Shown here in pieces: positions 1-9,568 of a DNA stretch of 41,281 nucleotides; the stretch's first letter is position 1; each line of letters starts with the position of its first letter. Under the pieces are notes generated by a model. That model was not told where the DNA came from. It did not search any database and saw only the letters and a list, made by a program, of their open reading frames with translations. Position numbers and translations under genes: made by a program. Source of the stretch: Mogibacterium sp. (GTDB lineage: Bacteria; Bacillota; Clostridia; Peptostreptococcales; Anaerovoracaceae); assembly GCA_017515425.1 (NCBI GenBank), contig JAFWFU010000008.1:1-41281 (forward strand), given 5' to 3'.

Positions 1-144
1 AATGTAGCGGCAATACACTCCTATCAAGTAGTCAAAGCTACAAAGAAAAATCAAAAGTCCACAGTATCTGAATGCATTATGACACAAACAGCAAAAATGG
101 AAAGGAGAGTATGATTTAGCCTCAGACTAATCATACAAGAAAAA

Positions 145-732
145 ATGAAAAATCCCAATAGAACAGCGAGGCAGAGAAGAGAAGAGAGCGGAGAGGTCGT
201 AAGACCAGATACCATTATCGTATCAAGCGGCAAATACGGCAGTTCCGATCAGTACACCAGATGGCTGATGGACAGGCTGGACTGCGACGCGATTGCCTTC
301 GACAAACGAAACCTCGGATATATCTCCAGATATAAAAATATCGTTTGGATTGGAGCTATCAGGGATTCTTCCATAAATAAGATAGGTCTGCTTTGGCAGA
401 ATCACCACAACTTCGGACTCGAGGGAAAGAAGATTATAGTCTGCGGGGTCGGTCTCGGCAATCCCGAGGACAGAGAGTATTTCGACAAGGTGATGAGAAG
501 GAGCGGCGCCGACCAAGGGCTGAATTCAAGCTATATACTGCCCGGGCGCATAGACAGGAGCAGACTGAATATGCTGGACAGACCGCAGTTCGACAAATTC
601 CTCCTCGACGCCAAGAGGCAGTACGGCGAGGAAACCTCCAGACTCATAAACGACAGGGCGGCTGTAAATTATAACGGAATTGACGCCTCCGCCTTAGATC
701 CGATAGCAGAGGAGATACTTGCGACGAGATAA
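145..732 (+). CDS. Flavodoxin-domain protein
   Basis: A 195-aa protein. After about 20 charged residues it has a beta strand and phosphate-binding-like loop (IIVSSGKYGSSDQYTRWL), the pattern of flavodoxin-like domains that bind FMN (Flavodoxin_5 / HemG-like group). A second strand-loop (KNIVWIGAIRDSS) and a third (KKIIVCGVGLGNPED) fit the alternating alpha/beta fold. It is probably a cytoplasmic flavoprotein or redox-associated protein; the substrate cannot be told. The ATG at 145 has only a weak upstream site; a strong AAAGGAGAG lies further up at 101-109, too far away to serve it. The gene ends inside the first unit of a 15-bp tandem repeat and converges on the minus-strand gene at 865-1578. 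The fold call is fairly safe, the function is not. Confidence 0.7.
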   Translation: MKNPNRTARQRREESGEVVRPDTIIVSSGKYGSSDQYTRWLMDRLDCDAIAFDKRNLGYISRYKNIVWIGAIRDSSINKIGLLWQNHHNFGLEGKKIIVCGVGLGNPEDREYFDKVMRRSGADQGLNSSYILPGRIDRSRLNMLDRPQFDKFLLDAKRQYGEETSRLINDRAAVNYNGIDASALDPIAEEILATR

Positions 733-862
733 AGCGTCGAACGGCAAACCGTCGAATGATAAATCGCCGAAAGATAAACCAACTAAAGATAAACCGACGA
801 ATGATAAAGCGTCGAACGGCAAATTGACGAAGGACAAATTGTCGAATGATAAACCGCGGATA
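728..862. repeat. Nine-unit 15-bp degenerate tandem repeat
   Basis: Nine consecutive 15-bp units, each starting GATAAA, GGCAAA or GACAAA and continuing like CCGTCGAAT. The first unit contains the stop codon of the flavodoxin-domain gene (TAA at 730-732). Because the unit is 15 bp, later units keep TAA in the same frame as the gene. Another frame is open and would read as a (D/G)K(P/A/L)(S/T)(N/K) pentapeptide repeat, but it lacks a convincing ribosome site and runs into the antisense gene. I read this as a non-coding minisatellite between convergent genes. Confidence 0.8.
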
Positions 863-864
863 AA

Positions 865-1578
865 CTATTTAAAAAGTTTTTCGCTCGATATGGCGTGCTC
901 GGCACGTCTTTTTTTCAGGCGGTCTTTGAGAGAATTGGGAATCCACCGACAGGTGCGCTTGGATTTCTTATAGATAAAATCCTCGAAGGCTGCGGCGTCC
1001 CCAATGGTGAAGGCGGTCTTGGGTATGACGAAGAAATCCCGCCCCTTAATAGCCAGATAATAATAGTCATCATCATAGTAAAAATTGGTGATGTCCTTAT
1101 ATTTGTCCAGTCTTGAGAACACTTCATCTCCCCTGAAGAATTCCGCATTCGTTTCCGTGAAATTATAGGTAAAGACGACTCCGCTCTTGTAGTCGGGGTC
1201 GTTTCTCCTCGTTATCCAAAGAGAGATATATTGACGAAAGAAGCCGAGAAGAGTAAGGGAAAGCCCTATGCCTGTGAAGAATATCCGCCAATACAGATCC
1301 TTGAAGAAGAATATGCCGGGCAGTCCGGCGATAAGCCCATAAATTACGAGCCTCGCCGAGACCGAGGGGTGGAGCACCCTATAGGTAAAGGTGATATATG
1401 CCTTTATCACGCCGTCGTCCCTTTTGGACGAGACCTGATAAAGAATATCCCTCTTTTTCTTAGGCGGCGCGCTCTTTACTTCTGCGTTCGTTGCCGAGGA
1501 TTTGTTATTTGCGGCTGTATTTGCTTCGGGATTCTTGCTCGCGGTACTGTTTTTCTTTCTCGCTGCGTTTTTTGCCAT
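865..1578 (-). CDS. YcxB-like two-helix membrane protein
   Basis: A 237-aa protein. Residues 1-43 are low-complexity (Ala, Asn, Lys, Ser), a likely disordered cytoplasmic tail. Two adjacent hydrophobic helices follow (around RLVIYGLIAGLPGIFFF and IFFTGIGLSLTLLGFF), then a soluble domain with the pattern TYNFTETNAEFF...YKDITNFYYDDDYYYLAIKGRDFFVIPKTAF. That C-terminal pattern matches the YcxB-like family of small membrane proteins of unknown role. The gene lies 36 bp downstream of leucine dehydrogenase on the same strand and is probably co-transcribed with it. The Lys-rich C-terminus (KDRLKKRRAEHA) is also expected to be cytoplasmic. Confidence 0.65.
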   Translation of the reverse strand: MAKNAARKKNSTASKNPEANTAANNKSSATNAEVKSAPPKKKRDILYQVSSKRDDGVIKAYITFTYRVLHPSVSARLVIYGLIAGLPGIFFFKDLYWRIFFTGIGLSLTLLGFFRQYISLWITRRNDPDYKSGVVFTYNFTETNAEFFRGDEVFSRLDKYKDITNFYYDDDYYYLAIKGRDFFVIPKTAFTIGDAAAFEDFIYKKSKRTCRWIPNSLKDRLKKRRAEHAISSEKLFK

Positions 1579-1614
1579 TTAGTTTATGCCCTGTTCATGC
1601 TTGGTTAAATACTT

Positions 1615-2655
1615 TTATTTGGATCTGCCGTAGATGATGTCCTCGGCGTAGCGCGTAGCTATCACGCCTTCGGGGAGACCTGTCTCCTTCGACTCTTCGA
1701 GCATCCTATATACCACATTATAAATATTATGAACCTGCTCCACAACCTTCTCTCTGTCATATGTCGTGAAGGCTTCCTGACCGGCGTTGATTACGCCGCC
1801 GCCGTTAATGATGAAATCAGGCGCGTAGAGAATTCCGCGGGCTTTCAGAGCCTCTCCAGCAGCTTCGTCATATATCACATTGTTGGCGGCGCCGGCTATG
1901 GCTTTGCATTTAAACTGCGGAATTGTCTTGCTGTTTACGACGGCGCCGAGCGCGCATGGTGCGAAGATGTCGCATTCCACCGCATATATCTCATCACGTC
2001 CGACCTCGACAGCTCCGAGATTTTCAACCGCATACTTCATGGCCTCACGGTTCGTATTATTGGAGACTATTAGCTTTGCTCCCGCCTCGTGCAGAGTCTC
2101 CGCGAGACCCATTCCGACCTTGCCGAGCCCCTGTATGGCAACGGTGAGCCCCTCTAAACTATCGCTCCCGTTCATAAATTTCGCAACCGCGCGAATGCCG
2201 TCATAAACGCCTATGACCGTGAAGGGCGAAGGGTCGCCCGAGACATTCTCGCGACCGACGACGTATTCTGTAGTGCGCAGCATATATTCGGCGTCCTTGG
2301 TGTCCGTATTGACGTCCTCGGCTGTATAGTATTTACCCATGAATGTATTTACGGCTTCGCCGAAAGCCTCGAACATGGCTTCCGTCTTTTCGGAAGGATC
2401 TGCTATGATGACGCCCTTGGCTCCTCCGAGGGGAAGTCCCGCCGCCGCATTTTTATGGCTCATTCCGCGAGACAGCCTGAGCACGTCGAAGAGAGCCGCT
2501 TCCTCGCTCTCGTAATTCCAGAGGCGGCAGCCGCCGACAGCGGGCCCGAGATTTGTATTGTGAAGTGCGATAATAGCCCTGAGCCCCGCCTTCTCGTTGT
2601 TGAAATATGCGACTTGCTCATGTCCGTAGGTTCTAATCATTTCAATATTCGTCAT
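1615..2655 (-). CDS. ldh/bcd: Leucine dehydrogenase (NAD-dependent)
   Basis: Catalyses reversible oxidative deamination of leucine, valine and isoleucine to their 2-oxo acids (EC 1.4.1.9 family). I chose the start at 2655 (346 aa) because AAAGGACGG lies 8 nt upstream and because it places the substrate lysine (SHKNA) at K68 and the catalytic lysine (LPLGGAKGVI) at K80, the numbers known for Bacillus leucine dehydrogenases. An ATG at 2679 would add 8 residues. The Rossmann motif GLGKVGMGLAE and the C-terminal GGGVINAGQE are intact. Glutamate or phenylalanine dehydrogenase is less likely given the LGPAVGGCRLW N-terminus. It is transcribed away from the ilv operon, so catabolism and synthesis of branched-chain amino acids diverge from one control region. 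Confidence 0.9.
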   Translation of the reverse strand: MTNIEMIRTYGHEQVAYFNNEKAGLRAIIALHNTNLGPAVGGCRLWNYESEEAALFDVLRLSRGMSHKNAAAGLPLGGAKGVIIADPSEKTEAMFEAFGEAVNTFMGKYYTAEDVNTDTKDAEYMLRTTEYVVGRENVSGDPSPFTVIGVYDGIRAVAKFMNGSDSLEGLTVAIQGLGKVGMGLAETLHEAGAKLIVSNNTNREAMKYAVENLGAVEVGRDEIYAVECDIFAPCALGAVVNSKTIPQFKCKAIAGAANNVIYDEAAGEALKARGILYAPDFIINGGGVINAGQEAFTTYDREKVVEQVHNIYNVVYRMLEESKETGLPEGVIATRYAEDIIYGRSK

Positions 2656-2708
2656 TTTGTTTACCGTCCTTTTCCCCATTATTATATATCTGTAAAAAGC
2701 TGCTACAA

Positions 2709-2737
2709 ATTTATTACGAGAGCGGTGTTTTTGTCAA
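2709..2737 (-). promoter_or_regulatory. Putative promoter of leucine dehydrogenase
   Basis: On the minus strand there is a perfect TTGACA (2737-2732), then 17 nt, then ATAAAT (2714-2709). An overlapping TAATAA at a 15-nt spacing is an alternative -10. The gene starts about 55 nt further on, leaving room for a leader. The -35 is strong and the -10 weak. Activity is an inference. Confidence 0.5.
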
Positions 2738-2798
2738 TATTCACAATTTTAAAATTTGTCTTAAAATGCTTTTATTTAAATACTTTAAAGTAGTGGAA

Positions 2799-2850
2799 TT
2801 GTTATTTTTTTAGTGTATAATGTAGTCGATTGCTCGCATTTTTGTATAAT
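2799..2850 (+). promoter_or_regulatory. Putative ilv-leu operon promoter region
   Basis: Two perfect TATAAT boxes lie at 2816-2821 and 2845-2850 in an AT-rich stretch, 130-165 nt before ilvB. The first is preceded by TG, like an extended -10. Neither has a good -35 at 16-18 nt; TTGTTA at 2799 is only 11 nt from the first box. The leader that follows holds a weak hairpin (AACGCTTC with GAAGTGTT, about 2893-2909). I see no T-box sequence or leader terminator, so an attenuator is not supported here. Confidence 0.4.
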
Positions 2851-2980
2851 TTTACAAATTTTTACGACGAAGACGAAGGCGCGAACGCTTCGGAAGTGTT
2901 GGAACTACGCGGCATTTTGAGAGCGCTGAACTAATCGGACGAAAGGGCAATCTGAATATTAGTTTAAGGAGTGGTTAGAA

Positions 2981-4687
2981 TTGAAACTGAAAGGTTCTGA
3001 AATCTTGATGGAATGCCTGCTGGAACAGGAAGCCGATACGATATTCGGCTATCCCGGCGGCACCATACTGAATGTATATGATTCTCTGGTAAAATACAGG
3101 GACAGAATAGATCATATATTGACGGCGCATGAGCAGGGCGCTTCACATGCGGCTGATGGCTATGCGAGGAGCACGGGCAAGGTAGGCGTGGTATTTGCGA
3201 CATCAGGCCCGGGCGCAACCAACCTGACGACGGGAGTAGCAACGGCATATATGGATTCCTCGCCGGTGGTCTTTATATCCTGCAATGTAGCCGAAAACCT
3301 CATAGGGAAGGACTCCTTCCAAGAGGTGGACAGCACGGGCGTCATGCTGCCTATCACCAAGTCCAATTTTCAGGTTACCGACGTCAGAAAGCTCGCAGGC
3401 ACGGTAAGAAGGGCGTTTGCCATAGCGAGAAGCGGCAGACCAGGTCCTGTTTTCATTGATATTCTGAAAAATGTGACTGCCGAAGAGGCTGAATACGAGT
3501 TTATTCCGAGAGAGGAGCAGAAAAAGGCGGGCGTGCTCAAGGCTGTCTACGACCGCCATATGGTCGACTATCACAAGCCGGAGATAGACGAGGACGATAT
3601 AAACAAGCTCGTCGATATGATAGGCGAGTCGAAAAAGCCTATGCTCATCTGCGGCGGCGGCGTGGTAAGAGGACGCGCGCATGAGGAGTTCAACAGATTT
3701 GCCAATCTCGTAGACGCGCCAACGGCTGTAACCGTCATGGGCGGCGGCGGCATGAACGGCAGAAATCCTCTGGTGACAGGCATGATAGGAATGCACGGCT
3801 CGCAGGCTTCGAATATTGGCGTGAATGAATGCGATCTTCTGATAGCTGTCGGTTGCAGGTTTTCGGACAGGGTTGCCCTGGACCCGGAGAGCTTCGCCAG
3901 CAGAGCGAAGATAGTACATATCGACATAGACAGATCCGAGATAAACAAGAACGTACAGACTGATCATCATATAGTCGGCGACGCCAAGGCTGTGCTCAGC
4001 AAGCTGAACGAAAGGCTCAGCCAACAAAGTCATGTGGAGTGGAAGGACTTTGTTTTCTCATACCCGACAGAGGCGGAGTATGAGGATGGCGGCGACGCGC
4101 TGAATCCCAAACAGCTCTGCGGCACGATAGCGAAGCTCCTGCCGGAGGACACCATGGTCGCCACGGACGTGGGACAGCACCAGATGTGGGCTATTCAGCA
4201 TTTCCACTTTGAATACCCGGGACAGCTCCTGACGTCGGGCGGATTTGGCACAATGGGCTTCGGTCTAGGCGCCGCGATAGGTGCTAAGGTGGGAAATCCG
4301 AATAAGACCGTGATACATATTGCGGGCGACGGAAGTTTCCGCATGAACTGCAACGAGCTATCCACGGTGGAGCATTACGGCTTGCCGATAATCACATTCA
4401 TTTTCAACAATCGGACGCTCGGCATGGTCAGACAGTGGCAGAACCTTATCTACAAAGGGAATATCTCCGAGACGGATATGGACAGAGGCCCCGACTTCGT
4501 AAAGCTCGCGGAGGCTTATGGGCTGAAAGGGCGCAGAGTCAGCAATCAGAAGGATTTGGCGGCGGCTATCGAGGACGCTCTCGCCTCGGGCTCGGGATAT
4601 ATAATCGACTGCGTGCTGGATATAGATGAGATGGTGAGACCTATGGTGGGCGGCGGTTCCCACATTACGGACTTTATGAGGACATAG
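2981..4687 (+). CDS. ilvB: Acetolactate synthase, large (catalytic) subunit
   Basis: Thiamine-diphosphate enzyme that condenses two pyruvates to acetolactate (Val/Leu branch) or pyruvate with 2-oxobutyrate (Ile branch). At 568 aa it has the usual family length. The catalytic glutamate is E51 (TAHEQGASHAADGYAR). The GKDSFQEVD loop typical of biosynthetic acetolactate synthases is present, and the metal/ThDP motif GDGSFRMNCNEL...FNNRTLGMVRQWQ lies in the C-terminal third. The start is TTG with AAGGAG at 2966-2971, 9 nt upstream. It is the first gene of the ten-gene operon, and the regulatory subunit follows 9 nt later. The FQEVD motif separates it from catabolic AlsS-type enzymes and fits the IlvN partner. 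Confidence 0.95.
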   Translation: MKLKGSEILMECLLEQEADTIFGYPGGTILNVYDSLVKYRDRIDHILTAHEQGASHAADGYARSTGKVGVVFATSGPGATNLTTGVATAYMDSSPVVFISCNVAENLIGKDSFQEVDSTGVMLPITKSNFQVTDVRKLAGTVRRAFAIARSGRPGPVFIDILKNVTAEEAEYEFIPREEQKKAGVLKAVYDRHMVDYHKPEIDEDDINKLVDMIGESKKPMLICGGGVVRGRAHEEFNRFANLVDAPTAVTVMGGGGMNGRNPLVTGMIGMHGSQASNIGVNECDLLIAVGCRFSDRVALDPESFASRAKIVHIDIDRSEINKNVQTDHHIVGDAKAVLSKLNERLSQQSHVEWKDFVFSYPTEAEYEDGGDALNPKQLCGTIAKLLPEDTMVATDVGQHQMWAIQHFHFEYPGQLLTSGGFGTMGFGLGAAIGAKVGNPNKTVIHIAGDGSFRMNCNELSTVEHYGLPIITFIFNNRTLGMVRQWQNLIYKGNISETDMDRGPDFVKLAEAYGLKGRRVSNQKDLAAAIEDALASGSGYIIDCVLDIDEMVRPMVGGGSHITDFMRT

Positions 4688-4696
4688 GGGGCGCAT

Positions 4697-5257
4697 ATGG
4701 AAAAAATGGAATTCGCCAAGAGGCAGACCTTGGCTATACTTGTGGATAACGAGCCGGGAGTGCTCTCGCAGATCGCGAGGCTTTTCTCTCGAAAAGGGTA
4801 TAATATCGAGGCGTTTGCCGCGGGGCAGACGGAAAACCCGGGGATTACGCGAATCACGATTGACGTATTGGCTGACGAACCCCATACGGAGCTCCTGTGC
4901 AGCCAGCTCAACAAGCTATATCCGGTTCATTCGGTGAAATGGCTGAACGCGGAGAGCTCTATCTATAGGGAGCTCATGCTGATTAAGGTGAGGGTCTCGG
5001 GCAGCGAGCAGAGGAATGACGTCATACAGCTTGCGAATATTTTCAGGGCGCAGATAATCGACGTTTCCCTCGAAACCCTGACTCTCGGCTTGGCGGGAGA
5101 TGCGGAGAAGCTTTCCGCAATGGAAAAGATATTGAGTGAATTTGAAACACTTGAGATAGCGCGGACGGGCGTGGTCGCCATAGAGCGCGGAGCGGCTACC
5201 ATAAATGATGAATCAAAGGAAAGGGGAGAATTTAATTATGGCAAAAATGTATTATGA
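4697..5257 (+). CDS. ilvN: Acetolactate synthase, small (regulatory) subunit
   Basis: A 186-aa partner of IlvB that raises its activity and gives feedback inhibition, usually by valine. Residues 10-85 form an ACT domain ([29 protein letters not shown]), the effector-binding module. The C-terminal half ([31 protein letters not shown]) matches the family's second domain. It starts 9 nt after ilvB behind a G-rich site. The last 20 nt overlap the ilvC start, so translation of the two is probably coupled. The final residues (about [12 protein letters not shown]) are encoded by DNA that also holds the ilvC ribosome site and start, and may be a non-conserved tail. Confidence 0.94.
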   Translation: MEKMEFAKRQTLAILVDNEPGVLSQIARLFSRKGYNIEAFAAGQTENPGITRITIDVLADEPHTELLCSQLNKLYPVHSVKWLNAESSIYRELMLIKVRVSGSEQRNDVIQLANIFRAQIIDVSLETLTLGLAGDAEKLSAMEKILSEFETLEIARTGVVAIERGAATINDESKERGEFNYGKNVL

Positions 5258-6257
5258 GAAGGACTGCAATCTTGATGTACTAAAGGGGAAGAAAATAGCG
5301 GTTATAGGATATGGGTCGCAGGGACATGCCCATGCCATGAATCTCAGGGATTCGGGCTGTGATGTAATAGTGGGACTCAGAGAGGGCGGCAAGTCCTGGG
5401 CTGTGGCTGAGAAGGACGGCTTCGAGGTATTTGCCGTTGCGGAGGCTGCCAAGAAGGCGGATATAGTCATCATGCTCATAAATGATGAGGTGCAGGCAGG
5501 CGTATATGAAAGTGAAATCGCGCCGAACCTCGAGGCGGGCAATGCTCTGGCGTTTGCTCACGGATTCAATATCCGTTACGGGCAGATCGTGCCGCCTGCG
5601 GACGTCGACGTATTCATGGCGGCTCCAAAGGGACCGGGGCATACGGTAAGAAGCCAATATGTAGCAGGCAAGGGCGTGCCATGCCTCATAGCTGTGGAGC
5701 AGAATGTGACAGGGAATGCCTATGACATCGCCCTCGCATATATAGCGGGAATCGGCGGAGCCAGAGCCGGCATACTCGAGACCACATTCAGAGAGGAGAC
5801 GGAGACCGACCTCTTTGGAGAGCAGACGGTGCTATGCGGCGGAGTGGTAGACCTCATGCAATGCGGATTTGAAGTTCTGGTTGAGGAAGGATATTCTCCG
5901 GAGAATGCGTATTTTGAATGCATACATGAGCTCAAACTCATCATAGACCTCGTGAACAAGGCGGGTGTTTCAGGCATGAATTTCTCCGTATCTGATACTG
6001 CGGAATACGGTGAATATGTGTCGGGACCGCGTGTTCTGCCGCATGACGAAATCAAGGCGAATATGAGGAAGGTGCTCTCAGATATTAAGGACGACTCCTT
6101 CGCCGCCAGGTGGATAGAGGAGAATAAGAATGGACGCCCGCTCTTTAATAAGAAGAGAGAGGAGCTTTCGGCACATCAGATGGAAGTCGTGGGAAGAGAG
6201 CTCAGAGAGCAAATGCTCTGGAAGAACGACAACGATTTGGATAGTGCGTCTAACTAA
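5238..6257 (+). CDS. ilvC: Ketol-acid reductoisomerase, class I
   Basis: Converts acetolactate and acetohydroxybutyrate to dihydroxy acids using NAD(P)H and Mg2+. From the ATG at 5238 (AAGGGGAG just upstream) the protein is 339 aa, the length of the short class I form. An in-frame ATG at 5205 would add residues unlike the family. The dinucleotide motif [16 protein letters not shown], the FAHGFNI and [12 protein letters not shown] segments, and the C-terminal metal-binding region ([38 protein letters not shown]) are intact. It overlaps ilvN by 20 nt and sits 12 nt before ilvD. The cofactor-loop sequence GLREGGKSW does not by itself settle NADH versus NADPH. Confidence 0.95.
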   Translation: MAKMYYEKDCNLDVLKGKKIAVIGYGSQGHAHAMNLRDSGCDVIVGLREGGKSWAVAEKDGFEVFAVAEAAKKADIVIMLINDEVQAGVYESEIAPNLEAGNALAFAHGFNIRYGQIVPPADVDVFMAAPKGPGHTVRSQYVAGKGVPCLIAVEQNVTGNAYDIALAYIAGIGGARAGILETTFREETETDLFGEQTVLCGGVVDLMQCGFEVLVEEGYSPENAYFECIHELKLIIDLVNKAGVSGMNFSVSDTAEYGEYVSGPRVLPHDEIKANMRKVLSDIKDDSFAARWIEENKNGRPLFNKKREELSAHQMEVVGRELREQMLWKNDNDLDSASN

Positions 6258-6269
6258 AAAGAGGAAAAG

Positions 6270-7931
6270 ATGAAATCGGATAATGCGAAGAAGGGTATCG
6301 ACCGCGCGCCGAACAGGTCATTGATGTATGCGGCAGGTCTTACCGAAGAGGAGCTGAGCCGCCCTTTAATCGGGGTGGTGAGCTCATACAACGAAATAGT
6401 CCCCGGACATATTCATTTGGATAAAATCGCCGAGGCTGTCAAGGCAGGCATAAGAGCGGCGGGCGGAACGCCCCTTATGTTCCCTGCCATTGCGGTATGC
6501 GACGGCATAGCCATGGGGCATATAGGCATGAAGTATTCTCTCGTTACGAGAGAGCTGATTGCCGACTCCACGGAGTGCATGGCTGTCGCACACCAGCTTG
6601 ACGGTCTTGTAATGGTGCCTAACTGCGACAAGAATGTGCCCGGGCTTTTAATGGCGGCGGCAAGGATAAATGTGCCTACGATATTCTGCGCCGGCGGGCC
6701 AATGCTCGCGGGGCGTTTGCCGGACGGCAAACGCATCTGCCTCTCAGACATCTTCGAGGCAGTCGGCGCATACCATGCAGGCACGCTTGATGACGCAGGA
6801 ATGAAGGACTATGTGGAGCAGACCTGCCCCTCTTGCGGTTCGTGTTCAGGCATGTATACGGCTAATTCCATGAACTGTCTGACAGAGGCGATAGGAATGG
6901 CGCTCCGCGGAAACGGCACAATCCCCGCCCCTTATTCGGCTAGGATAAGACTAGCCAAGGAAACGGGAATGAAGATAATGGAGCTCGTGGAGAAGGATAT
7001 AAAGCCGCGCGATATTATGACAGAGGCGGCATTCCACAACGCCGAGGCGGTGGATATGGCTCTCGGCTGTTCTACGAATACCATGCTTCATCTGCCTGCC
7101 ATAGCGCATGAGGCGGGCGTCAGCCTGGATTTTGCCACGGCGAACGAAATAAGCGCGGTAACGCCAAACCTCTGCCATTTAGCGCCTGCGGGAGATACCT
7201 ATATGGAAAACCTCGACGCCGCGGGTGGCGTATATGCTGTGATGAACGAGCTGGCGAAGGCGGATCTCCTGGATTTGTCGGTTATGACCGTCAGCGGCAA
7301 GAGCATGGGAGAGAATATCAGCGGCGCCGCGAACCTTGATCCCGAAACAATCAGACCTTTGGACAATCCATATATGAGGACGGGTGGAATAGCTGTCCTC
7401 AAGGGCAACCTCGCGCCTGACGGCTGTGTGGTAAAACAGGCGGCAGTCAAAGAGGAAATGCTGAGGCATGAAGGGCCGGCAAGGGTATTTGACTCGGAAG
7501 AGGACACTATCAGGGTGATTTACGAGGGCGGCATTAAAGCCGGAGATGTAGTCGTAATTCGCTATGAAGGTCCTAGGGGCGGACCCGGCATGAGGGAGAT
7601 GTTAAACCCAACTTCCGCTATTGCGGGCATGGGGCTTGACGATTCCGTTGCCCTCATAACCGACGGAAGGTTTTCCGGGGCGACGCGCGGTGCGTCGATA
7701 GGGCATGTGAGCCCTGAGGCTGCGTCGGGCGGAAATATCGCACTCGTGCAGGACGGAGACATCATAGCCATAGATATACCGAATAGGAGTATAGAGCTGA
7801 AAGTCAGCGAAGAGGAGCTTGAAGCGAGGCGCGCTGAATGGGTATGCCTCGAGCCGAAGGTTAAGACGGGCTATCTCACGCGCTATGCGAAACTCGTGAG
7901 CTCGGCGGACAAAGGCGCAATCTTAGAGTAA
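6270..7931 (+). CDS. ilvD: Dihydroxy-acid dehydratase
   Basis: Iron-sulfur dehydratase making 2-oxoisovalerate and 3-methyl-2-oxopentanoate. It is 553 aa with Cys in PNCDKNVPG (C119) and CPSCGSCSG (C186/C189/C192). The early segment reads VPGHIHL, as in enzymes of the oxygen-sensitive [4Fe-4S] type, rather than the PCN-containing form of [2Fe-2S] relatives. This fits an anaerobe. The C-terminal [32 protein letters not shown] motif identifies DHAD rather than 6-phosphogluconate dehydratase. The ribosome site is AGAGGA. The 47-nt spacer to leuA contains a short duplicated GTA-(GCC)GGCGATA-AA element. Confidence 0.95.
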   Translation: MKSDNAKKGIDRAPNRSLMYAAGLTEEELSRPLIGVVSSYNEIVPGHIHLDKIAEAVKAGIRAAGGTPLMFPAIAVCDGIAMGHIGMKYSLVTRELIADSTECMAVAHQLDGLVMVPNCDKNVPGLLMAAARINVPTIFCAGGPMLAGRLPDGKRICLSDIFEAVGAYHAGTLDDAGMKDYVEQTCPSCGSCSGMYTANSMNCLTEAIGMALRGNGTIPAPYSARIRLAKETGMKIMELVEKDIKPRDIMTEAAFHNAEAVDMALGCSTNTMLHLPAIAHEAGVSLDFATANEISAVTPNLCHLAPAGDTYMENLDAAGGVYAVMNELAKADLLDLSVMTVSGKSMGENISGAANLDPETIRPLDNPYMRTGGIAVLKGNLAPDGCVVKQAAVKEEMLRHEGPARVFDSEEDTIRVIYEGGIKAGDVVVIRYEGPRGGPGMREMLNPTSAIAGMGLDDSVALITDGRFSGATRGASIGHVSPEAASGGNIALVQDGDIIAIDIPNRSIELKVSEEELEARRAEWVCLEPKVKTGYLTRYAKLVSSADKGAILE

Positions 7932-7978
7932 GCCGGCGATAAAGTAGGCGATACTAAATATAATAATAAGGAAAGCAG

Positions 7979-9568
7979 ATGGATAGGGTAAGGATTTTTG
8001 ACACTACACTGCGCGACGGAGAGCAGTCTCCGGGTTGCAGTATGAATTTAAGAGAGAAAATAGAAGTAGCCCGTTGCCTCGAAAAAATGCATGTAGACAT
8101 CATAGAGGCGGGATTTGCAATAGCCTCTCCGGGCGACTTCGAATCCGTAAAGACGATAGCGGAGACTATCAGGGGTTGCACTATAGCGTCTCTTGCGCGC
8201 TCCACGGAGAAGGATATAGAGACGGCATGGGAGGCTGTAAAGGGTGCGGCGGATCCGCGCATTCATGTATTTATAGCGACGTCGTCGCTTCATATGGAAT
8301 ACAAGCTAAAGAAGAGCCCCGAGGAAGTCTTGGAGCAGGCTGGCGCAATGGTGGCTTTCGCCAAAAAGCGCTGTTCCAATATAGAGTTCTCGGCGGAGGA
8401 TGCGACGAGGAGCGATCCCGAATTTCTCAAGAAGGTCGTGGAAGTCGCTATCGCAAGCGGAGCTACGACAATCAATATCCCCGACACCGTCGGCTATACG
8501 ACGCCCGAGGAGATGAGGACGCTCATTGAGGATATAAGGGGGAATGTAAAGGGCGCGGAGGACGTTGTCTTTTCAGTTCACTGTCATAATGACCTCGGCA
8601 TGGCTACGGCGAACGCTTTGGCGGGAGTGCTCGGCGGGGCGCGTCAGGTGGAATGCACTATAAACGGGCTCGGGGAGAGAGCGGGTAACACATCTCTTGA
8701 AGAGATAGTCATGGCGATCAAGACCAGACAGGATCTCGCAGAACTCACCACGGGCATAGACACCACGCAGATTCACAGAGCAAGTCAGACGGTCTACAAT
8801 ATAATCGGGCAGACCGCGCCGCTGAACAAACCGATCGTCGGGAGAAATGCTTTCGCTCACGAGTCCGGCATTCATCAGCATGGAGTGCTCGCGAACAAAA
8901 AGACCTACGAGATTATGACTCCTGAGTCGGTCGGCATAAAAGCCAATAATATGGTGCTCGGCAAGCATTCGGGGCGCCATGCTGTCGGACAGAGGCTCGA
9001 GGAGCTCGGCTTTACGCTCAGCCAGGAAGAGCTCGACAGATGTTTTGAGGAGTTCAAGCTCGTCTGCGACAAGAAAAAGGAAATCAAGGACGCCGACCTC
9101 GAAGCCATTGTTACTCATAATACCAATATAGTATTTGAGGAAGAAGAGGCGGGCTATAAGCTCGATTGGTTCCAGATGTCCACGTCAAATTTCACGACGG
9201 CGACCTGCACGATAAGTCTCGAAAAAGACGGGGAGAAAATGGAAGATGTGGCTCTCGGGGACGGGCCTATCGACGCGGCATACAATGCCATTGATGAGAT
9301 TATCCAGCCGTCCGAACACAGCTTTGACATCTTCAATATCCACTCTATATCGGAGGGCAAGGACACACTCGGAGACGTGACGGTGAAGGTGAATGCTTAT
9401 GACAGGACGTTCACGGGCAGGGGGCTTTCCACCGATATAATGGAAGCCAGCATAAATGCTTATCTGAAAGCGCTGAACCGCATGATAAGCTACGAGAAGA
9501 AAATGGAGAATGCGCCGGACAGCGGCAAGACGCGCATAAAGGCGACCGAAGCTGTGAATGGTGAATAG
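7979..9568 (+). CDS. leuA: 2-isopropylmalate synthase
   Basis: First committed step of leucine synthesis: acetyl-CoA plus 2-oxoisovalerate to 2-isopropylmalate. It is 529 aa, the usual length. The catalytic TIM barrel opens with FDTTLRDGEQSPGCSMN (R12, D13), and the metal-binding HCHNDLG motif comes about 200 residues in. The joining segment has NAFAHESGIHQHG. The C-terminal 130 residues (about 395-510) form the LeuA dimer/regulatory domain that usually binds leucine for feedback inhibition. Homocitrate or citramalate synthase relatives are less likely given the leuCDB genes that follow. The ribosome site is AAGGAAAG, 4 nt before the ATG. Confidence 0.94.
   Translation: MDRVRIFDTTLRDGEQSPGCSMNLREKIEVARCLEKMHVDIIEAGFAIASPGDFESVKTIAETIRGCTIASLARSTEKDIETAWEAVKGAADPRIHVFIATSSLHMEYKLKKSPEEVLEQAGAMVAFAKKRCSNIEFSAEDATRSDPEFLKKVVEVAIASGATTINIPDTVGYTTPEEMRTLIEDIRGNVKGAEDVVFSVHCHNDLGMATANALAGVLGGARQVECTINGLGERAGNTSLEEIVMAIKTRQDLAELTTGIDTTQIHRASQTVYNIIGQTAPLNKPIVGRNAFAHESGIHQHGVLANKKTYEIMTPESVGIKANNMVLGKHSGRHAVGQRLEELGFTLSQEELDRCFEEFKLVCDKKKEIKDADLEAIVTHNTNIVFEEEEAGYKLDWFQMSTSNFTTATCTISLEKDGEKMEDVALGDGPIDAAYNAIDEIIQPSEHSFDIFNIHSISEGKDTLGDVTVKVNAYDRTFTGRGLSTDIMEASINAYLKALNRMISYEKKMENAPDSGKTRIKATEAVNGE

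Noticed and set aside
101-119. Strong Shine-Dalgarno AAAGGAGAG followed by ATG ATT TAG, a two-codon frame
   Set aside because: Spacing to that ATG is too short for efficient use, and nothing ties it to the flavodoxin gene; probably chance.
728-862. CRISPR array
   Set aside because: Units are only 15 bp with no unique spacers; no cas genes anywhere in the window.
719-973. Lys-rich repeat protein frame across the 15-bp repeat
   Set aside because: No credible ribosome site; half of it lies antisense to the YcxB-like gene; composition is explained by the DNA repeat.
3203-4033. Long minus-strand frame inside ilvB
   Set aside because: Antisense shadow of a well-conserved gene, with no family likeness.
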